A stretch of 64,000 nucleotides of DNA from Mixta mediterraneensis (GCF_014946725.1 NZ_JACFXY010000001.1:124001-188000); one strand, 5' to 3'; counted from the stretch's first letter, positions 10,900 through 23,766 are shown. The notes: generated by a model from the letters alone, not told the origin. Numbers and translations: made by a program.

Positions 10900-12117
10900 T
10901 TAGCAATGAACGGTCCAGGATGACGTCCAGGCATCGAGTAAATCATGAGTAGCCTGCTCTACAATAACCTGTTCTGCCTCTTGCCAGGTTGCGAACCGAT
11001 TAATTGCCCGCTGAACATCCTGGACAAAGGATTGCGTAACGCGTGTCGCCTCTTCCAGCCAGAGATTTTTAATGATGAGTTGTCTGGACTTGCGCAGCAT
11101 ACGCGCATCCAGCCGGCCTTTAATTTTTCCTCTGTGCAAAATAGGTAGTACAAAATAGCCATATTTGCGTTTCGCTTCTGGCGTATAGCACTCAATACGG
11201 TAATCAAAATCAAACAGTTCCAGCGCGCGTTTGCGATCCCAAACGACGGGATCAAAAGGGGACAGCAATGCGCTGTGGCGGGCGCTAACGGATGAATTAA
11301 GCAGCGGGAGATAATCGCGATGTAGCCACATCTCGCCGAGTGCTTCAACGTTAACCGGTACAATGTGACCCTCAGCCTGCGCTTGCATCAGAAAAGGTTT
11401 AAGCGCCACCCGCTTAAGACGGTAATAATCAGGTAGCCAGTTAGCACGGAAAATCCCCAGGCTGCGCGCACTGTTCAGCAACATTAATCTGATCGCTTCA
11501 GCTTCATTAATACTATGCAGTTCGTCTTGCCAGTCCGGCATTACGCGCGAGCGCAAATCGTAAACGCGCTGGAAATTTCGCCTTTCTGCAACCATCAACT
11601 CGCCTGCACTGAACAGGTTTTCCAGATGCCGCTTGTGGGGTTTCCATGCCCACCAGCCGGGTTTATGGTTGCCGTCACTTACAAAATCCGCCGCCCTGAC
11701 CGGACCATTTTGCTGGATATGAGCAAGCAGCCCGGCAATCTCTTGCTGATGTTCTTTCACCCATGCTGCGTTGTATTTCCAGCCCAGCCGTTCTGGCGAC
11801 AACATGCGATGTCGCAGCAATTTATAATCTTCGCGAGGAATAAAGCAGGCTTCATGCGCCCAGTATTCAAAAAAGTTACCCTGCGTCAGCGCCTGGTCCA
11901 GCCATGCCTGTGGATACGTACCCAGACGGCTGAACAACACCAAATAAGGGCTTCGGGCAACAACGTTAATGGTGTCAATTTGCAGCAGCGACATGCGGGA
12001 AACGCAATCAACAATATCCTGAAAGCGAGCGCGACGACTGGGGGTGCGCAACAATCCCTGTGCCGCAAGATGAAGGTTTCGAGCGTGTTGTAACGAAAGT
12101 GAATGCATCATGTTCAT
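10900..12117 (-). CDS. ycaQ: Interstrand cross-link DNA glycosylase YcaQ
   Basis: HTH_42-family DNA glycosylase; in E. coli it unhooks interstrand cross-links from nitrogen mustards, with QxQ/QxD active-site motifs. The protein has 405 residues (410 in E. coli). The N-terminal segment ARNLHLAAQGLL leads to the winged helix and catalytic QID in MSLLQIDTINVVARSPY (about residues 43-59). YWAHEACFIPREDY and LLSPFDPVVWDRKRALELF are conserved blocks, the latter ahead of the C-terminal beta barrel. It lies between lpxK and ycaR on the same strand, as in E. coli. Confidence 0.93.
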   Translation of the reverse strand: MNMMHSLSLQHARNLHLAAQGLLRTPSRRARFQDIVDCVSRMSLLQIDTINVVARSPYLVLFSRLGTYPQAWLDQALTQGNFFEYWAHEACFIPREDYKLLRHRMLSPERLGWKYNAAWVKEHQQEIAGLLAHIQQNGPVRAADFVSDGNHKPGWWAWKPHKRHLENLFSAGELMVAERRNFQRVYDLRSRVMPDWQDELHSINEAEAIRLMLLNSARSLGIFRANWLPDYYRLKRVALKPFLMQAQAEGHIVPVNVEALGEMWLHRDYLPLLNSSVSARHSALLSPFDPVVWDRKRALELFDFDYRIECYTPEAKRKYGYFVLPILHRGKIKGRLDARMLRKSRQLIIKNLWLEEATRVTQSFVQDVQRAINRFATWQEAEQVIVEQATHDLLDAWTSSWTVHC

Positions 12118-12144
12118 TCTCTTCCTTATCCGACACGCCTGATA

Positions 12145-13146
12145 TTAATGATGCAGGTCAGGCGAGTATGTACGGCAAAGTTGTTCTATATCATTTAGCA
12201 AAGGCTCAACCCCTTCGCCCTGTAATTCAGCCTCTACCGGAAGATACCACCAGTCTGGCCGCGCAAATGATCGGCATTTGACTGCGTCTTTTTCTGTCAT
12301 CAGCAAGTTCTGACCGGTGACCAGCAAACGCGCTAACTCAGCTTCGCTGTAAGCGTGGTGATCGGCGAAAGCGATTTCGGCGACCGGCGTTAATCCCTGC
12401 TGCTTTAGCGTCGTGAAAAAACGCGGCGGATGACCGATGCCCGCCATTGCAACAACATTATCCAGCTGGTGTATGGGCTTTTTCTGCCCGGTGAGTAAAT
12501 TAGTCACCAGGCCCGGCTGTAAATGCATGGCCATTTCACCCACCTGCGCCGTGCCGCCATTGACGATAATGGCGTCAACATCTTTTAGGCGCGACGCGCG
12601 CTCACGCATCGGCCCGGCAGGCAACCACCATCCATTACCGAAGCGGCGCATGCCATCTACCACGACAATCTCTTTATCACGTTGCAGCGCGTAATGTTGC
12701 AACCCATCATCGGTGATAATGAGGTCAATATCACCCTGCTTAAGCAGCGCTTCAACGGCTAAACGCCGTTTCGGCGCTACTGCAACTGGCGCCCCCGTGC
12801 GTTGAGCGATCAATACCGGTTCATCGCCAGCTTGTTCAGCAGGGGTTTTCTCATTAACCAATAGCGGATAGCTGTCGGCCTTACCATTATATCCGCGTGA
12901 CACTATGCCGACTTTTAACCCACGCTGCTGCAATGTCTGTACAAGCCAAATGACAACCGGCGTTTTACCGTTTCCCCCCGCAGTGAGATTGCCCACAATC
13001 ACCACCGGAACGGGCGCGCGCCAACTTTTACGCCAGCCGCGCTGATAACTGTAACGAATCAACGCGGCAATTGCGCCATACAGCAGGCTTAACGGCCATA
13101 ACAGCAGCCACAGCGGCGATTGCCCACTCCAGATACGTTCAATCAT
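12145..13146 (-). CDS. lpxK: Tetraacyldisaccharide 4'-kinase LpxK
   Basis: Phosphorylates the 4' position of tetraacyldisaccharide-1-phosphate to make lipid IVA, at the inner face of the inner membrane. The 333 residues compare with 328 in E. coli. An N-terminal hydrophobic helix ([20 protein letters not shown]) anchors it. The P-loop [15 protein letters not shown] lies near residues 51-65 and TDDGLQHY holds the catalytic Asp. The ATG overlaps the msbA stop by 4 bp, coupling the kinase to the lipid A flippase that exports its downstream product. Confidence 0.97.
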   Translation of the reverse strand: MIERIWSGQSPLWLLLWPLSLLYGAIAALIRYSYQRGWRKSWRAPVPVVIVGNLTAGGNGKTPVVIWLVQTLQQRGLKVGIVSRGYNGKADSYPLLVNEKTPAEQAGDEPVLIAQRTGAPVAVAPKRRLAVEALLKQGDIDLIITDDGLQHYALQRDKEIVVVDGMRRFGNGWWLPAGPMRERASRLKDVDAIIVNGGTAQVGEMAMHLQPGLVTNLLTGQKKPIHQLDNVVAMAGIGHPPRFFTTLKQQGLTPVAEIAFADHHAYSEAELARLLVTGQNLLMTEKDAVKCRSFARPDWWYLPVEAELQGEGVEPLLNDIEQLCRTYSPDLHH

Positions 13147-14891
13147 TGGCCAAACTGCATCTTGTGAAGCTGTGCATACGCACCTTTCTCCGCCAGTAGC
13201 GTTGAGTGGGTGCCGCGTTCCACAATCTGTCCGTCTTCAACCACGACAATTTCATCAGCCTTTTCAATAGTTGAAAGGCGATGCGCGATCACTAGCGAGG
13301 TGCGGTTCTTCTGTAATTCATCAAGCGCAGACTGTATAGCACGTTCTGATTCAGTATCCAGCGCTGAAGTAGCTTCATCCAGAATTAAGATTGGGCAGTC
13401 ACGCAGCAGCGCTCGCGCAATGGCGATACGCTGGCGCTGTCCACCTGACAACAGTACGCCGTTCTCGCCAATAACGGTATCCAGGCCGTTATCCATCTTG
13501 TTGATGAAATCCATCGCATGGGCCATGGTTGCGGCTTTTTCGATCTCTTCACGGCTGTATTGTTCGCTACGCGCATAAGCGATGTTGTTCGCAATGGTAT
13601 CATTAAACAGATGCACGTTTTGAGAAACCAATGCGACCTGATTACGCAGCGAGAACAGCGTGTATTCACGCAGATCATGTCCGTCCAAAAGAATCTCGCC
13701 CTGCTGGATGTCATAGAAGCGGGTCAGCAGGCTCGCCAGCGTTGATTTACCTGAACCGGAACGCCCCACTAACGCAACTGTTTTACCCGCAGGGATTGAG
13801 AGATTGATGTTACGTAAAGCAGGTATATCGCGCCCCGGATAAGTAAAGGTGACGTCACGGAATTCAATATCGCCTTTAGCACGGGTAGTTTCACGTGTAC
13901 CGTTATCAATTTCTTGTTCGCTGTCGAGAATTGAAAACAGCGTTTGGCAAGCAGCCATGCCGCGCTGAAACTGAGCGTTGACGTTGGTCAGCGATTTCAG
14001 CGGACGCATCAATGCAATCATTGATGAGAAGACCACGGTAATCGTTCCGGCGGTTAACGTATCCATCACGCTTGGGAAACTGGCCGCGTAGAGCACAAAT
14101 GCTAAGGCAAGCGAGGCAATTAACTGGATTACAGGATCTGAAATCGATGAAGCAGAAACCAGTTTCATACCTTGCTGGCGCATGCGATTGCTGACCCTGG
14201 CAAAACGCTCGGCCTCTACTTCCTGTCCGCCAAAGATCAACACTTCTTTATGCCCTTTAAGCATTTGTTCGGCGCTGGTTGTAACCTGTCCCATGGTGTT
14301 TTGCATGGTTTTACTGATGTTACGAAAACGCTTAGACACGGTACGTATGGCTAAAGATACGATGGGTGCCAGTAGTATCAGGATTAATGACAGCTGCCAG
14401 CTGTAATAAAACATCATGATAAACAGGCCAATAATCGACGCGCCTTCACGGACCACTGTAACCAGCGCACTTGATGAGGACGAAGCAACCTGCTCAGAAT
14501 CGTAAGTAATACGTGACAGCAGTGTGCCCGTGGATTGCTGATCAAAGAAGGCGACCGGCATGCCCATCATATGGCCGAATAACCGGCGACGCATACCCAT
14601 GACTACATTGCCCGAAACCCATGAAATGCAGTAACTGGAGATATAGCTGGTCACCCCACGCACCAGCATCAGCCCGATGACTGCAAGTGGCATCCACAGC
14701 ATCACTGACTTATCTGCCTTACCAAAGCCGTCATCCAGTAAAGGCTTCAACAGTGAGAGCATCAGGGTGTCGCCTGCGGCGTTGAGTATCAGGGCTATCG
14801 CAGCCACAAATAAACCCGCTTTGTGAGGCGTGATCATCGGCCAGAGTCGACGAAATGTCTGCCACGTTGAGAGATCTTTATCTTGATGCAT
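13143..14891 (-). CDS. msbA: Lipid A ABC exporter MsbA
   Basis: Homodimeric ABC flippase that moves core-lipid A across the inner membrane. It has 582 residues, the same as E. coli. Six transmembrane helices occupy about residues 25-310. The nucleotide-binding domain shows Walker [10 protein letters not shown] (about 376-384), Q-loop ([10 protein letters not shown]), signature [17 protein letters not shown], Walker [13 protein letters not shown] and the H-loop IAHRLSTIE. It heads the msbA-lpxK operon, just downstream of the disrupted comEC. Confidence 0.98.
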   Translation of the reverse strand: MHQDKDLSTWQTFRRLWPMITPHKAGLFVAAIALILNAAGDTLMLSLLKPLLDDGFGKADKSVMLWMPLAVIGLMLVRGVTSYISSYCISWVSGNVVMGMRRRLFGHMMGMPVAFFDQQSTGTLLSRITYDSEQVASSSSSALVTVVREGASIIGLFIMMFYYSWQLSLILILLAPIVSLAIRTVSKRFRNISKTMQNTMGQVTTSAEQMLKGHKEVLIFGGQEVEAERFARVSNRMRQQGMKLVSASSISDPVIQLIASLALAFVLYAASFPSVMDTLTAGTITVVFSSMIALMRPLKSLTNVNAQFQRGMAACQTLFSILDSEQEIDNGTRETTRAKGDIEFRDVTFTYPGRDIPALRNINLSIPAGKTVALVGRSGSGKSTLASLLTRFYDIQQGEILLDGHDLREYTLFSLRNQVALVSQNVHLFNDTIANNIAYARSEQYSREEIEKAATMAHAMDFINKMDNGLDTVIGENGVLLSGGQRQRIAIARALLRDCPILILDEATSALDTESERAIQSALDELQKNRTSLVIAHRLSTIEKADEIVVVEDGQIVERGTHSTLLAEKGAYAQLHKMQFGQ

Positions 14892-14925
14892 TATTTATTC
14901 ACGTTGTTGGAAATAGCCGGCCATT

Positions 14926-16215
14926 CTACCTGGATTCGCGTTTCACGCCAAACCACTGATGATACCAACGGGGCATTAATTGTTCTCTTAGCCCTGCAAC
15001 CTGCGTTTTTCCGTTGTTGATGGTGATACTTATCTGGCCTGACTGGCCGGTGTCGAACCAGTTAAAACCATTTTTGCGGTAATTTTCCAGTACCGATTTA
15101 GCTGGCATACGCCATGCATTGTAGCGTGCCAGAGAAGCTATCGCTGTGTGCCCATTGATATTTCGAAGTAACAGCGTAGTTGATGACGTCCGGCTGCCGT
15201 GATGCGGCACCTGTATGACATCTGCTTTTAGATTCTGCTTTTCCAGCTTCACTAACTGGCGCTCCGCTATAGCTTCAATATCACCAGTGAGTAAAAGTCG
15301 AACTTTTCCATCGTCTACGCTGAGCACACAGGAGTCATTATTATCGCCTGGTGTGGAAGCACTTAATGGCCACAGAACTTTAAAATGCAGTTGCCGCCAT
15401 TGCCATTGGGCCCCTCGTGCACAGGGTAAGTGATCAGCATTATTTAGCGCGCTTCTTACCTTAATTTGTGGCCAGCGCTGCTTTATGGATTCAAGCCCAC
15501 CGCTGTGATCAAGGTGTCTATGGCTGAGGATGATTTGCTGTAACTGCAACTGCTTGCGCTCAAGCCAGGGAACAACGACGCGCCTGCCGGCATCATCTGT
15601 TTGCCAGCGCGGGCCAGTATCATATAAAACGGCCTCTTTGCCCTGGCTAATCACGACGCTTAAACCATGCCCTACATCTAACATATCTATTCGCCAGCCT
15701 TGCTGCGCTTTTTCCTGACGGCTAAAGAGCAGCGCAATAGCAAGACTGCAGCAACTAAGCGGTACACAATAGAAAATCTGGGTACGCCAGATAAACAGCC
15801 CACCCCAGACGATGACAGCAAAAAATTCGGCGTGATACAGCGGCCACCATCCACTGGGCAACATTGTCAGGGCGTCGATAAGTCCACGTAGCGTTAAGTC
15901 AGCTAGCCACCAGAATATGGCAGAGCCTGAGGCAACAGGCAGCATCATGGCGATTAATATTAAAGGAACGGTCATAAACGAGACGACAGGTACAGCAATT
16001 AAATTGGCGAGCAATGCCGTTAAGCTAATCCCGTTGAACAGGCTGACCTGGAGCGGTGCCATTAAAATCATCATGCCAATTTGTAAATGCACGAGTCTCA
16101 GTAATTGCAGGAGTAGCCAGGGTTGTTGCTTAAAGCGTGCCGGTAAAGGAAACCAGTGATACCAAATCAGTAACATGCCGACCGCAGAGGTAGAAAGCCA
16201 GAAGCTATCGGAAAG
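14926..16215 (-). pseudogene. comEC: comEC (ycaI/rec2), 3' fragment after IS21 insertion
   Basis: C-terminal 429 codons of the ComEC/Rec2 inner-membrane channel involved in DNA uptake, separated from the N-terminal fragment by an insertion sequence. It keeps the later part of the Competence transmembrane domain (LSDSFWLSTSAVGMLL onward) and the metallo-beta-lactamase-like domain with its LSHRHLDHSGG metal motif and PHHGSRTSST. The frame is intact to the stop at 14926. It continues upstream into the IS end, where a GTG at 16266 would give a 446-residue fusion with 17 IS-coded residues. A joined gene would code 753 residues, close to the roughly 754 of E. coli YcaI. It lies just upstream of msbA, so the insertion could also affect read-through into msbA. 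Confidence 0.93.
16210..16215 (+). repeat. Target site duplication, left copy
   Basis: GGAAAG next to the IS left end, repeated exactly at 18177-18182. Removing the element and one copy restores the comEC frame (DPITVLSDSFWLS). Confidence 0.9.
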
Positions 16216-16267
16216 TGTCGCTACCGATGTAAAACTGGCCCACCTGCCGATGTAAATCTGACCCACC
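16216..16267 (+). repeat. IS21 left end with terminal and paired inner repeats
   Basis: The terminus TGTCGCTACCGAT is followed by CTGGCCCACC (16235) and CTGACCCACC (16258), 23 bp apart. The outer copy has one base change from the other three copies in the element. Confidence 0.85.
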
Positions 16268-16300
16268 TAGGGTAAAAATGGCAGTTTTAAGGCACTGCCA

Positions 16301-18114
<1,814 letters not shown>

Positions 18115-18123
18115 TTCAAAGGG

Positions 18124-18176
18124 GGTGGGTCAGTTTTACTTTGGCAGGGTGGGTCAGAATTCGATCGGTATTGACA
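18124..18176 (-). repeat. IS21 right end with terminal and paired inner repeats
   Basis: Two exact copies of GGTGGGTCAG (18124 and 18148) are 24 bp apart, followed by the terminus ATCGGTATTGACA. They are inverted relative to the left end. Confidence 0.85.
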
Positions 18177-18182
18177 GGAAAG
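18177..18182 (+). repeat. Target site duplication, right copy
   Basis: GGAAAG directly after the IS right end; matches 16210-16215. Confidence 0.9.
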
Positions 18183-19154
18183 TACGGTTATGGGATCAAT
18201 CGCTAATAATGAACCAATGCATAATGTCCATACTTGCCAGCTGCTTAATTGAATAGCTGTAATACGTGTCGCTATCCACAGCGTTAAAGCTAACAAGGCA
18301 CGCTGCGCAGGCGCATGGCTGCCTGATAACCAGGTATAGATAGCCGCCAGAATCCAGCTGGCGAGCAGTGGATATAAATAGCCAATAAAACGCGCCGGTA
18401 AAAGAAACTGTGTGCCACGCGCAAGTAGCCAGCCTAATCCAGCTGCCAGCGCTATATGCATGCCTGAAATAGCCATCAGATGCGCGGTTCCCGTATCGCG
18501 TAGCAACTGACGAGTGGTTTTACTTAAATCATCACGGATACCAAATGCGAGTGCTTTAAGCGTAGCCTGTTGCGGAAGTAACCTTAACTGCACCTCATGA
18601 TGCTGAATAAATCGCCATCGCCAGCTGCAAGTGGTTGAACTGGCAGTTTGCTTCACTATCCGGCCTTGCAACGGCGTGTGATTCGCCAATGCAAATCGCT
18701 GCGAATCAAACTCACCTTCATTTAGCCGTGCATGCACTGGCCTTAGCCGCAGTTGCATATTCCAGCGCTGGCCGGGACAGTATTCGTTTGTCGCATTATT
18801 AAAAGAAATCCAGGCAAAACGAGGTGGGAAAATATAGCGAGTTCCCTCTCTTAACAGCCTGACCTTAATTTGTTTATTTTTCTGGCGGACTTCATCAATG
18901 CGTACAGTGAAATTCCCCGGTTTGGCCGCTAACCCTTCGATATCAGTTTTAATATGCTGAGCGCTATTAAGCATCCACACCATTAATAAAATAGCGACGC
19001 CGACCATTCTTATCGGTTGAAAGGTGAACTGTAGGAAAACAAAGCCAGTACAGGCCAGGATTAACAATATTGCCGGGGTTGGCAGCTGCGGTAGCACCAT
19101 TAACGGTAAACTGGCGATGATCGCCATTCGAGCCAATACAGTCCATTTCAGCAT
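18177..19154 (-). pseudogene. comEC: comEC (ycaI/rec2), 5' fragment before IS21 insertion
   Basis: First 326 codons of ComEC, from ATG at 19154 to the insertion point inside the Competence membrane domain. Visible parts are N-terminal hydrophobic helices (MAIIASLPLMVLPQLPTPAI onward), the DUF4131-type soluble region with two Cys (YCPGQRW and TTCSWRW), and LMAISGMHIALAAGLGWLLA, a family hallmark. Reading continues into the IS for 33 foreign residues and stops at 18075, giving a 359-residue truncated product. That product lacks later channel helices and the whole metallo-beta-lactamase domain, so DNA uptake through ComEC is very probably lost. Confidence 0.93.
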
Positions 19155-19310
19155 GATAAATTCCGTTTAAGAGATATTTTCATTCTGACAATGTGGCGAG
19201 TAATGAACAGGCCCGATGTGCTTCTATAGAATCTGTTACGCAGAAAGACGCGCTTTTTGCATTTCACATAACATTAATTTGGAAAGTGGTTCACATTGCA
19301 AATTTAAGCA

Positions 19311-19338
19311 AAAAAAACGACATCCGGAGATGTCGTTT
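19311..19338 (-). terminator. Intrinsic terminator after ihfB
   Basis: A perfect 10-bp stem AAACGACATC/GATGTCGTTT with loop CGGA; on the minus strand it continues into a T run. It lies 19 bp past the ihfB stop. Confidence 0.85.
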
Positions 19339-19356
19339 ATGCGATTCGGTATTGGC

Positions 19357-19641
19357 TTAGCCGTAGATATTTGCACGGTCGCGTAATTCTTTGCCTGGCT
19401 TAAAGTGAGGAACGTATTTACCTTCCAGATCCACTTTGTCACCCGTTTTCGGGTTACGGCCTGTACGCGGTGCGCGGTAGTGCAATGAAAAGCTGCCGAA
19501 TCCCCGGATTTCAATGCGCTCGCCCTGTGCCAGTGTTGTGGCCATGTGCTCAAGCATTTCTTTTACCGCATCCTCAACGACTTTCGCCGGTATATGAGTA
19601 TGCTGGCCCGCCAGTCTTTCAATCAGTTCTGACTTGGTCAT
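19357..19641 (-). CDS. ihfB: Integration host factor subunit beta
   Basis: Beta chain of IHF, the heterodimeric DNA-bending protein of the nucleoid used in recombination, replication and transcription. It has 94 residues, same as E. coli. It begins [13 protein letters not shown], has the conserved [10 protein letters not shown] strand and the DNA-binding arm [20 protein letters not shown] with the intercalating Pro. It follows rpsA on the same strand, as in E. coli, with a hairpin in between and its own terminator downstream. Confidence 0.99.
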   Translation of the reverse strand: MTKSELIERLAGQHTHIPAKVVEDAVKEMLEHMATTLAQGERIEIRGFGSFSLHYRAPRTGRNPKTGDKVDLEGKYVPHFKPGKELRDRANIYG

Positions 19642-19691
19642 GTAACCTCCGGTTAATCCCTATTGGAATGTATGACAGCTTTTTACCGAAA

Positions 19692-19711
19692 CCGGGCAGT
19701 TTCCTGCCCGG
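19692..19711 (-). terminator. Hairpin between rpsA and ihfB
   Basis: A perfect 8-bp stem CCGGGCAG/CTGCCCGG with a 4-nt loop sits 13 bp past the rpsA stop. Only a short, broken T stretch follows on the minus strand, so it may stop part of the rpsA transcript and let some reach ihfB. Confidence 0.6.
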
Positions 19712-19724
19712 TGCGTTAGGGAAA

Positions 19725-21398
19725 TTACTCGCCTTTCGCCGCTTTGAACGCTTCAGCCATAGCGCTAGAGAAATTGCTTTCTTCCTGTTTGGTGTTAACA
19801 GTATTGATGGCTTCTTTCTCGTCAGCCTGGTCTTTCGCACGAACAGACAGGCTAACAACGCGGTTTTTACGGTCAACGCCGGTGAATTTAGCTTCAACAT
19901 CATCGCCAACATTCAGAACCAGAGTTGCGTCTTCAACGCAATCCAGCGAAGCTTCAGAAGCGCGCAGGTAGCCTTCAACGCCGTCTGCTAATTCAACTGT
20001 AGCACCTTTAGCATCAACTGCAGTCACTTTACCGGTGACGATTGCACCTTTCTTATTCAAAGTGATGTAGTTGTTGAACGGATCTTCTGCGAGTTGTTTA
20101 ACACCCAGTGAGATACGCTCGCGCTCTGCATCAACCTGCAGTACAACGGCAGCGATTTCGTCGCCTTTTTTGTACTCACGAACGGCTTCTTCGCCAGTCG
20201 CGTTCCAGGAGATGTCAGACAGGTGAACCAGACCGTCGATGCCGCCGTCCAGGCCGATGAAGATACCGAAGTCAGTGATTGACTTGATTTTACCTTCAAC
20301 GCGATCGCCTTTGTTGTGGGTCTCAGCGAACTGCTGCCATGGGTTAGATTTACACTGCTTCAGACCCAGGGAGATACGACGACGCTCTTCGTCGATGTCC
20401 AGAACCATAACTTCAACCACATCGCCTACGTTAACAACTTTAGACGGATGGATGTTTTTGTTGGTCCAGTCCATTTCAGAAACGTGTACCAGACCTTCAA
20501 CGCCTTCTTCGATTTCAACGAAGCAGCCGTAATCAGTCAGGTTGGTAACGCGACCGGTCAGCTTAGTGCCTTCCGGATAACGCTTAGCGATAGCAACCCA
20601 TGGATCTTCGCCCAGTTGTTTCAGGCCCAGAGATACACGCGTACGCTCGCGGTCGAATTTCAGCACTTTAACAGTGATTTCGTCGCCCACATTCACGATT
20701 TCGCTTGGATGCTTAACGCGCTTCCATGCCATATCAGTGATATGCAGCAGGCCGTCAACACCACCCAGATCAACGAATGCGCCGTAGTCAGTGAGGTTCT
20801 TAACGATACCTTTAACTTCCATGCCTTCTTGCAGGTTTTCCAGCAGCTGATCGCGCTCAGCGCTGTTCTCAGATTCGATAACGGCACGACGTGAAACCAC
20901 AACGTTGTTACGCTTCTGATCAAGCTTGATTACTTTGAATTCAAGCTCTTTACCTTCAAGGTGCAGAGTGTCGCGAACTGGACGTACGTCAACCAGTGAA
21001 CCTGGCAGGAATGCACGAATACCGTTCAGCTCAACAGTGAAGCCGCCCTTGACTTTGCCGTTGATAACACCGGTAACAGTTTCTGCTTCTTCGTAAGCTT
21101 TTTCCAGCGTGATCCAGGCTTCGTGACGCTTAGCTTTCTCACGGGACAGCAGGGTTTCACCGAAGCCGTCTTCTACTGCATCCAGCGCAACGTCAACTTC
21201 GTCGCCAACCTGGATTTCCAGCTCGCCGGCTGCGTTCTTGAACTGCTCTGCAGGAATTGCAGATTCAGATTTCAGGCCCGCATCAACCAGAACAACGTCT
21301 TTGTCGATAGAGACAACAACGCCACGAACGATGGAACCCGGGCGGGTTTCGATTTCTTTAAGGGATTCTTCAAATAGTTGAGCAAAAGATTCAGTCAT
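19725..21398 (-). CDS. rpsA: 30S ribosomal protein S1
   Basis: RNA-binding protein of the small subunit that helps dock structured mRNAs and start translation. It has 557 residues, same as E. coli. Six S1/OB-fold repeats are visible, e.g. [21 protein letters not shown] near the start, then [41 protein letters not shown] and [21 protein letters not shown]. The coding strand is rich in preferred codons, as for a highly expressed gene. It lies between cmk and ihfB on the same strand. Confidence 0.99.
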   Translation of the reverse strand: MTESFAQLFEESLKEIETRPGSIVRGVVVSIDKDVVLVDAGLKSESAIPAEQFKNAAGELEIQVGDEVDVALDAVEDGFGETLLSREKAKRHEAWITLEKAYEEAETVTGVINGKVKGGFTVELNGIRAFLPGSLVDVRPVRDTLHLEGKELEFKVIKLDQKRNNVVVSRRAVIESENSAERDQLLENLQEGMEVKGIVKNLTDYGAFVDLGGVDGLLHITDMAWKRVKHPSEIVNVGDEITVKVLKFDRERTRVSLGLKQLGEDPWVAIAKRYPEGTKLTGRVTNLTDYGCFVEIEEGVEGLVHVSEMDWTNKNIHPSKVVNVGDVVEVMVLDIDEERRRISLGLKQCKSNPWQQFAETHNKGDRVEGKIKSITDFGIFIGLDGGIDGLVHLSDISWNATGEEAVREYKKGDEIAAVVLQVDAERERISLGVKQLAEDPFNNYITLNKKGAIVTGKVTAVDAKGATVELADGVEGYLRASEASLDCVEDATLVLNVGDDVEAKFTGVDRKNRVVSLSVRAKDQADEKEAINTVNTKQEESNFSSAMAEAFKAAKGE

Positions 21399-21431
21399 AT
21401 TGATAATCTTCAGGATTCTTCAATTTAACGT

Positions 21432-21454
21432 CCATCTGACTTCATGTCGGATGG
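21432..21454 (-). promoter_or_regulatory. Stem-loop in the rpsA leader
   Basis: CCATCTGAC pairs with GTCGGATGG (one G-T wobble) around a 5-nt loop, about 35 bp ahead of the rpsA ATG. E. coli rpsA has a folded leader that S1 protein uses for translational autoregulation; this stem is probably part of the equivalent, which is an inference. Confidence 0.5.
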
Positions 21455-21520
21455 GGTTGTTTCACATGCCCAGCACCGGGTCCGTGGTACAGGGTTAATA
21501 AATTCTGTCATACCGAAATA

Positions 21521-22201
21521 TTAAATGCCCAGTTTTTCTCGGGCATAGCGCAGCGCTTTGTCGATAACCTGTTCGATAGACATCTGTGTCGAGTCCAGAA
21601 CCAGCGCGTCTTCAGCGGGAACTAAAGGCGCGATTGCGCGGTTACGATCGCGGTCATCGCGTTCTTTTATCTCGGCTAAAAGGCGATCAAAGTTAACACT
21701 AAAGCCCTTTTCCTGCAACTGTAGCATACGGCGGTGCGCACGCTCTTCCGGGCTGGCATCCAAAAATATTTTTACCGGTGCGTCAGGAAAAACCACAGTT
21801 CCCATGTCGCGCCCGTCCGCAATTAGCCCCGGGTTTTCCCGAAAACCGCGCTGGCGTCGTAACAGCGCTTCGCGTACACGTGGAAAGGCCGCAACCCGCG
21901 AAGCGGTATTACTTACTTCCTGGGTGCGAATTTCACCCGTTACCTCTTCACCTTCAAGGAGAACCTGCATATCACCATTTTGTGATACAAAGCGCACATC
22001 GAGATGCGCTGCAATCGGTACAAGCGCTTCTTCAGATTCAATATCAACCTGATGATGTAACGCAGCCAATGCCAGCACGCGATAGATCGCGCCTGAGTCC
22101 AACAAATGCCATTGTAAGGATTCAGCCATCGCTTTGCACAGGGTGCCTTTTCCCGCACCACTCGGCCCATCGATAGTTATAACCGGGGCTGTCGCCGTCA
22201 T
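21521..22201 (-). CDS. cmk: Cytidylate kinase
   Basis: Phosphorylates CMP and dCMP with ATP for nucleotide recycling. The protein is 226 residues from the second of two adjacent ATGs. That ATG has better spacing from the GGAG ribosome-binding site and matches the E. coli start ([20 protein letters not shown]). The P-loop [10 protein letters not shown] lies near residues 12-21; [13 protein letters not shown] and [16 protein letters not shown] form the CMP site, and [20 protein letters not shown] the lid region. It lies between aroA and rpsA in the usual order. Confidence 0.98.
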   Translation of the reverse strand: MTATAPVITIDGPSGAGKGTLCKAMAESLQWHLLDSGAIYRVLALAALHHQVDIESEEALVPIAAHLDVRFVSQNGDMQVLLEGEEVTGEIRTQEVSNTASRVAAFPRVREALLRRQRGFRENPGLIADGRDMGTVVFPDAPVKIFLDASPEERAHRRMLQLQEKGFSVNFDRLLAEIKERDDRDRNRAIAPLVPAEDALVLDSTQMSIEQVIDKALRYAREKLGI

Positions 22202-22363
22202 CATTCTCTCCTGTTGCTGCGCGTTTATTGGCCATCAAGCCTTAATAATGGCAAGCATTATACGCGGCCTGAGCCAGGTTCGTTACTCTTTAGCATAGAC
22301 AGGCTTAAAAATTAGAGACAAATCAGAGGACTTCTAAGGAGGAGCGGTCAGTTAAAGCGAGAA

Positions 22364-22386
22364 ATCCGACGCCTGAAGCGCCGGAT
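22364..22386 (-). terminator. Stem-loop after aroA
   Basis: ATCCG-CGC pairs with GCG-CGGAT around an A-C mismatch and a 5-nt loop, 8 bp past the aroA stop. The following T stretch is short and broken, so this is a weak terminator at best. Confidence 0.5.
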
Positions 22387-22394
22387 AGATAGCC

Positions 22395-23681
22395 TTACGC
22401 TTTCTGGCTAATTTTAGCCAACTGCTCGAAATAGTCAGGGAATGTTTTAGCCGTACAGCCCGGATCCAGGATAGTTACTGGCGTGTCAGATAGCGCTACC
22501 AATGAAAAACACATTGCCATGCGGTGATCGTTATAGGTGCCAATCTCAGCGTGAATTAAAGAAGCGGGTGGCGTAATACGAATGTAGTCATGGCCTTCTT
22601 CAACTTCAGCGCCAACTTTACGTAATTCGATTGCCATCGCGGCCAGACGATCAGTTTCTTTTACACGCCAGTTGTAAATATTATTTAATTGCGTTGTGCC
22701 TTCTGCAAACAACGCTGTCGTTGCAATGGTCATAGCTGCATCAGGAATATGGTTCATATCCATATCAATGGCCTGCAGTTTGCCAGCGGTACAGGCTATA
22801 TAATCATCGCCCCATTCAACGGTCGCGCCCATTTTTTCTAGCACATCTGCAAAACGAATATCGCCTTGCACGCTGTTTCGACCAATACCAGTAACGCGAA
22901 CCGTGCCGCCTTTAATCGCTGCAGCGGCCAGGAAATAAGAGGCAGAAGAAGCATCACCTTCAACCAAATAGTCGCCCGGTGACTGATACTGCTGTTGCCC
23001 TTTAATAATGAAGCGCTGATAACGTTGGTTGTTAACTTCTACCCCAAAGCAGCGCATCAAATGCAAAGTAATATCAATGTAGGGTTTTGAAACCAGGTCG
23101 CATTTAATCGTAATGTGTGTATCTTGCTCAGCTAAAGGTGCCGTCATGAGCAAGGCGGTTAAAAACTGGCTGGATACACTGCCATCAACACTGACCTCGC
23201 CCCCCACGAAACCGCCATGCAGATGAAGCGGCGGATAATCAGCGTTCTCAAGGTAATCGATCTTTGCTCCGCCCTGGCGTAAGGCATCCACCAGATGACC
23301 AATTGGACGCTCTTTCATGCGAGGCTCACCAGTCAACACAACGTTTTGCTGACCTAAACACAGCGCAGCTGCCAGCGGACGCATCGCTGTACCCGCGTTA
23401 CCCAAAAATAATTCTAACGGCGCAGATGACAGCAGTGGTCCTGCATTTCCCGTTACCTCGCACACGGTACGATCGTCGGAAAGCGTATAATTCACACCCA
23501 GCGCTTTTAGCGCATTGAGCATATGCTTCACATCGTCACTGTCGAGCAAATTAGTCAGCCGGGTAGTACCTTTCGCCAGTGCGGCCAGTAGCAAAGCTCG
23601 GTTTGACACGCTTTTAGAACCGGGTAAGTTAACGGTGCCATTAACACGAGCAATCGGTTGTAGAGTCAGGGAGTCCTGCAT
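22395..23681 (-). CDS. aroA: 3-phosphoshikimate 1-carboxyvinyltransferase (EPSP synthase)
   Basis: Transfers enolpyruvyl from PEP to shikimate-3-phosphate, the sixth step of chorismate synthesis. It has 428 residues (427 in E. coli). Substrate-binding motifs are present: [20 protein letters not shown] (about 21-40) and [18 protein letters not shown] (about 93-110, class I type), plus [18 protein letters not shown]. It is the second gene of the serC-aroA operon, with a terminator-like hairpin between the two. Confidence 0.99.
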   Translation of the reverse strand: MQDSLTLQPIARVNGTVNLPGSKSVSNRALLLAALAKGTTRLTNLLDSDDVKHMLNALKALGVNYTLSDDRTVCEVTGNAGPLLSSAPLELFLGNAGTAMRPLAAALCLGQQNVVLTGEPRMKERPIGHLVDALRQGGAKIDYLENADYPPLHLHGGFVGGEVSVDGSVSSQFLTALLMTAPLAEQDTHITIKCDLVSKPYIDITLHLMRCFGVEVNNQRYQRFIIKGQQQYQSPGDYLVEGDASSASYFLAAAAIKGGTVRVTGIGRNSVQGDIRFADVLEKMGATVEWGDDYIACTAGKLQAIDMDMNHIPDAAMTIATTALFAEGTTQLNNIYNWRVKETDRLAAMAIELRKVGAEVEEGHDYIRITPPASLIHAEIGTYNDHRMAMCFSLVALSDTPVTILDPGCTAKTFPDYFEQLAKISQKA

Positions 23682-23696
23682 GTGAAACTAAATCCT

Positions 23697-23730
23697 CAAA
23701 AAAGACGAAAAACCCCGCCTGCCGACGGGG
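23697..23730 (-). terminator. Terminator-like hairpin between serC and aroA
   Basis: CCCCG/CGGGG stem with an 8-nt loop; on the minus strand it is followed by TTTTTCGTC and then TTTTTT. As it is inside the serC-aroA operon it probably lowers aroA relative to serC. Confidence 0.65.
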
Positions 23731-23766
23731 TCGATGCCAATACGAAAATTGGCAGGTCATTATTAA

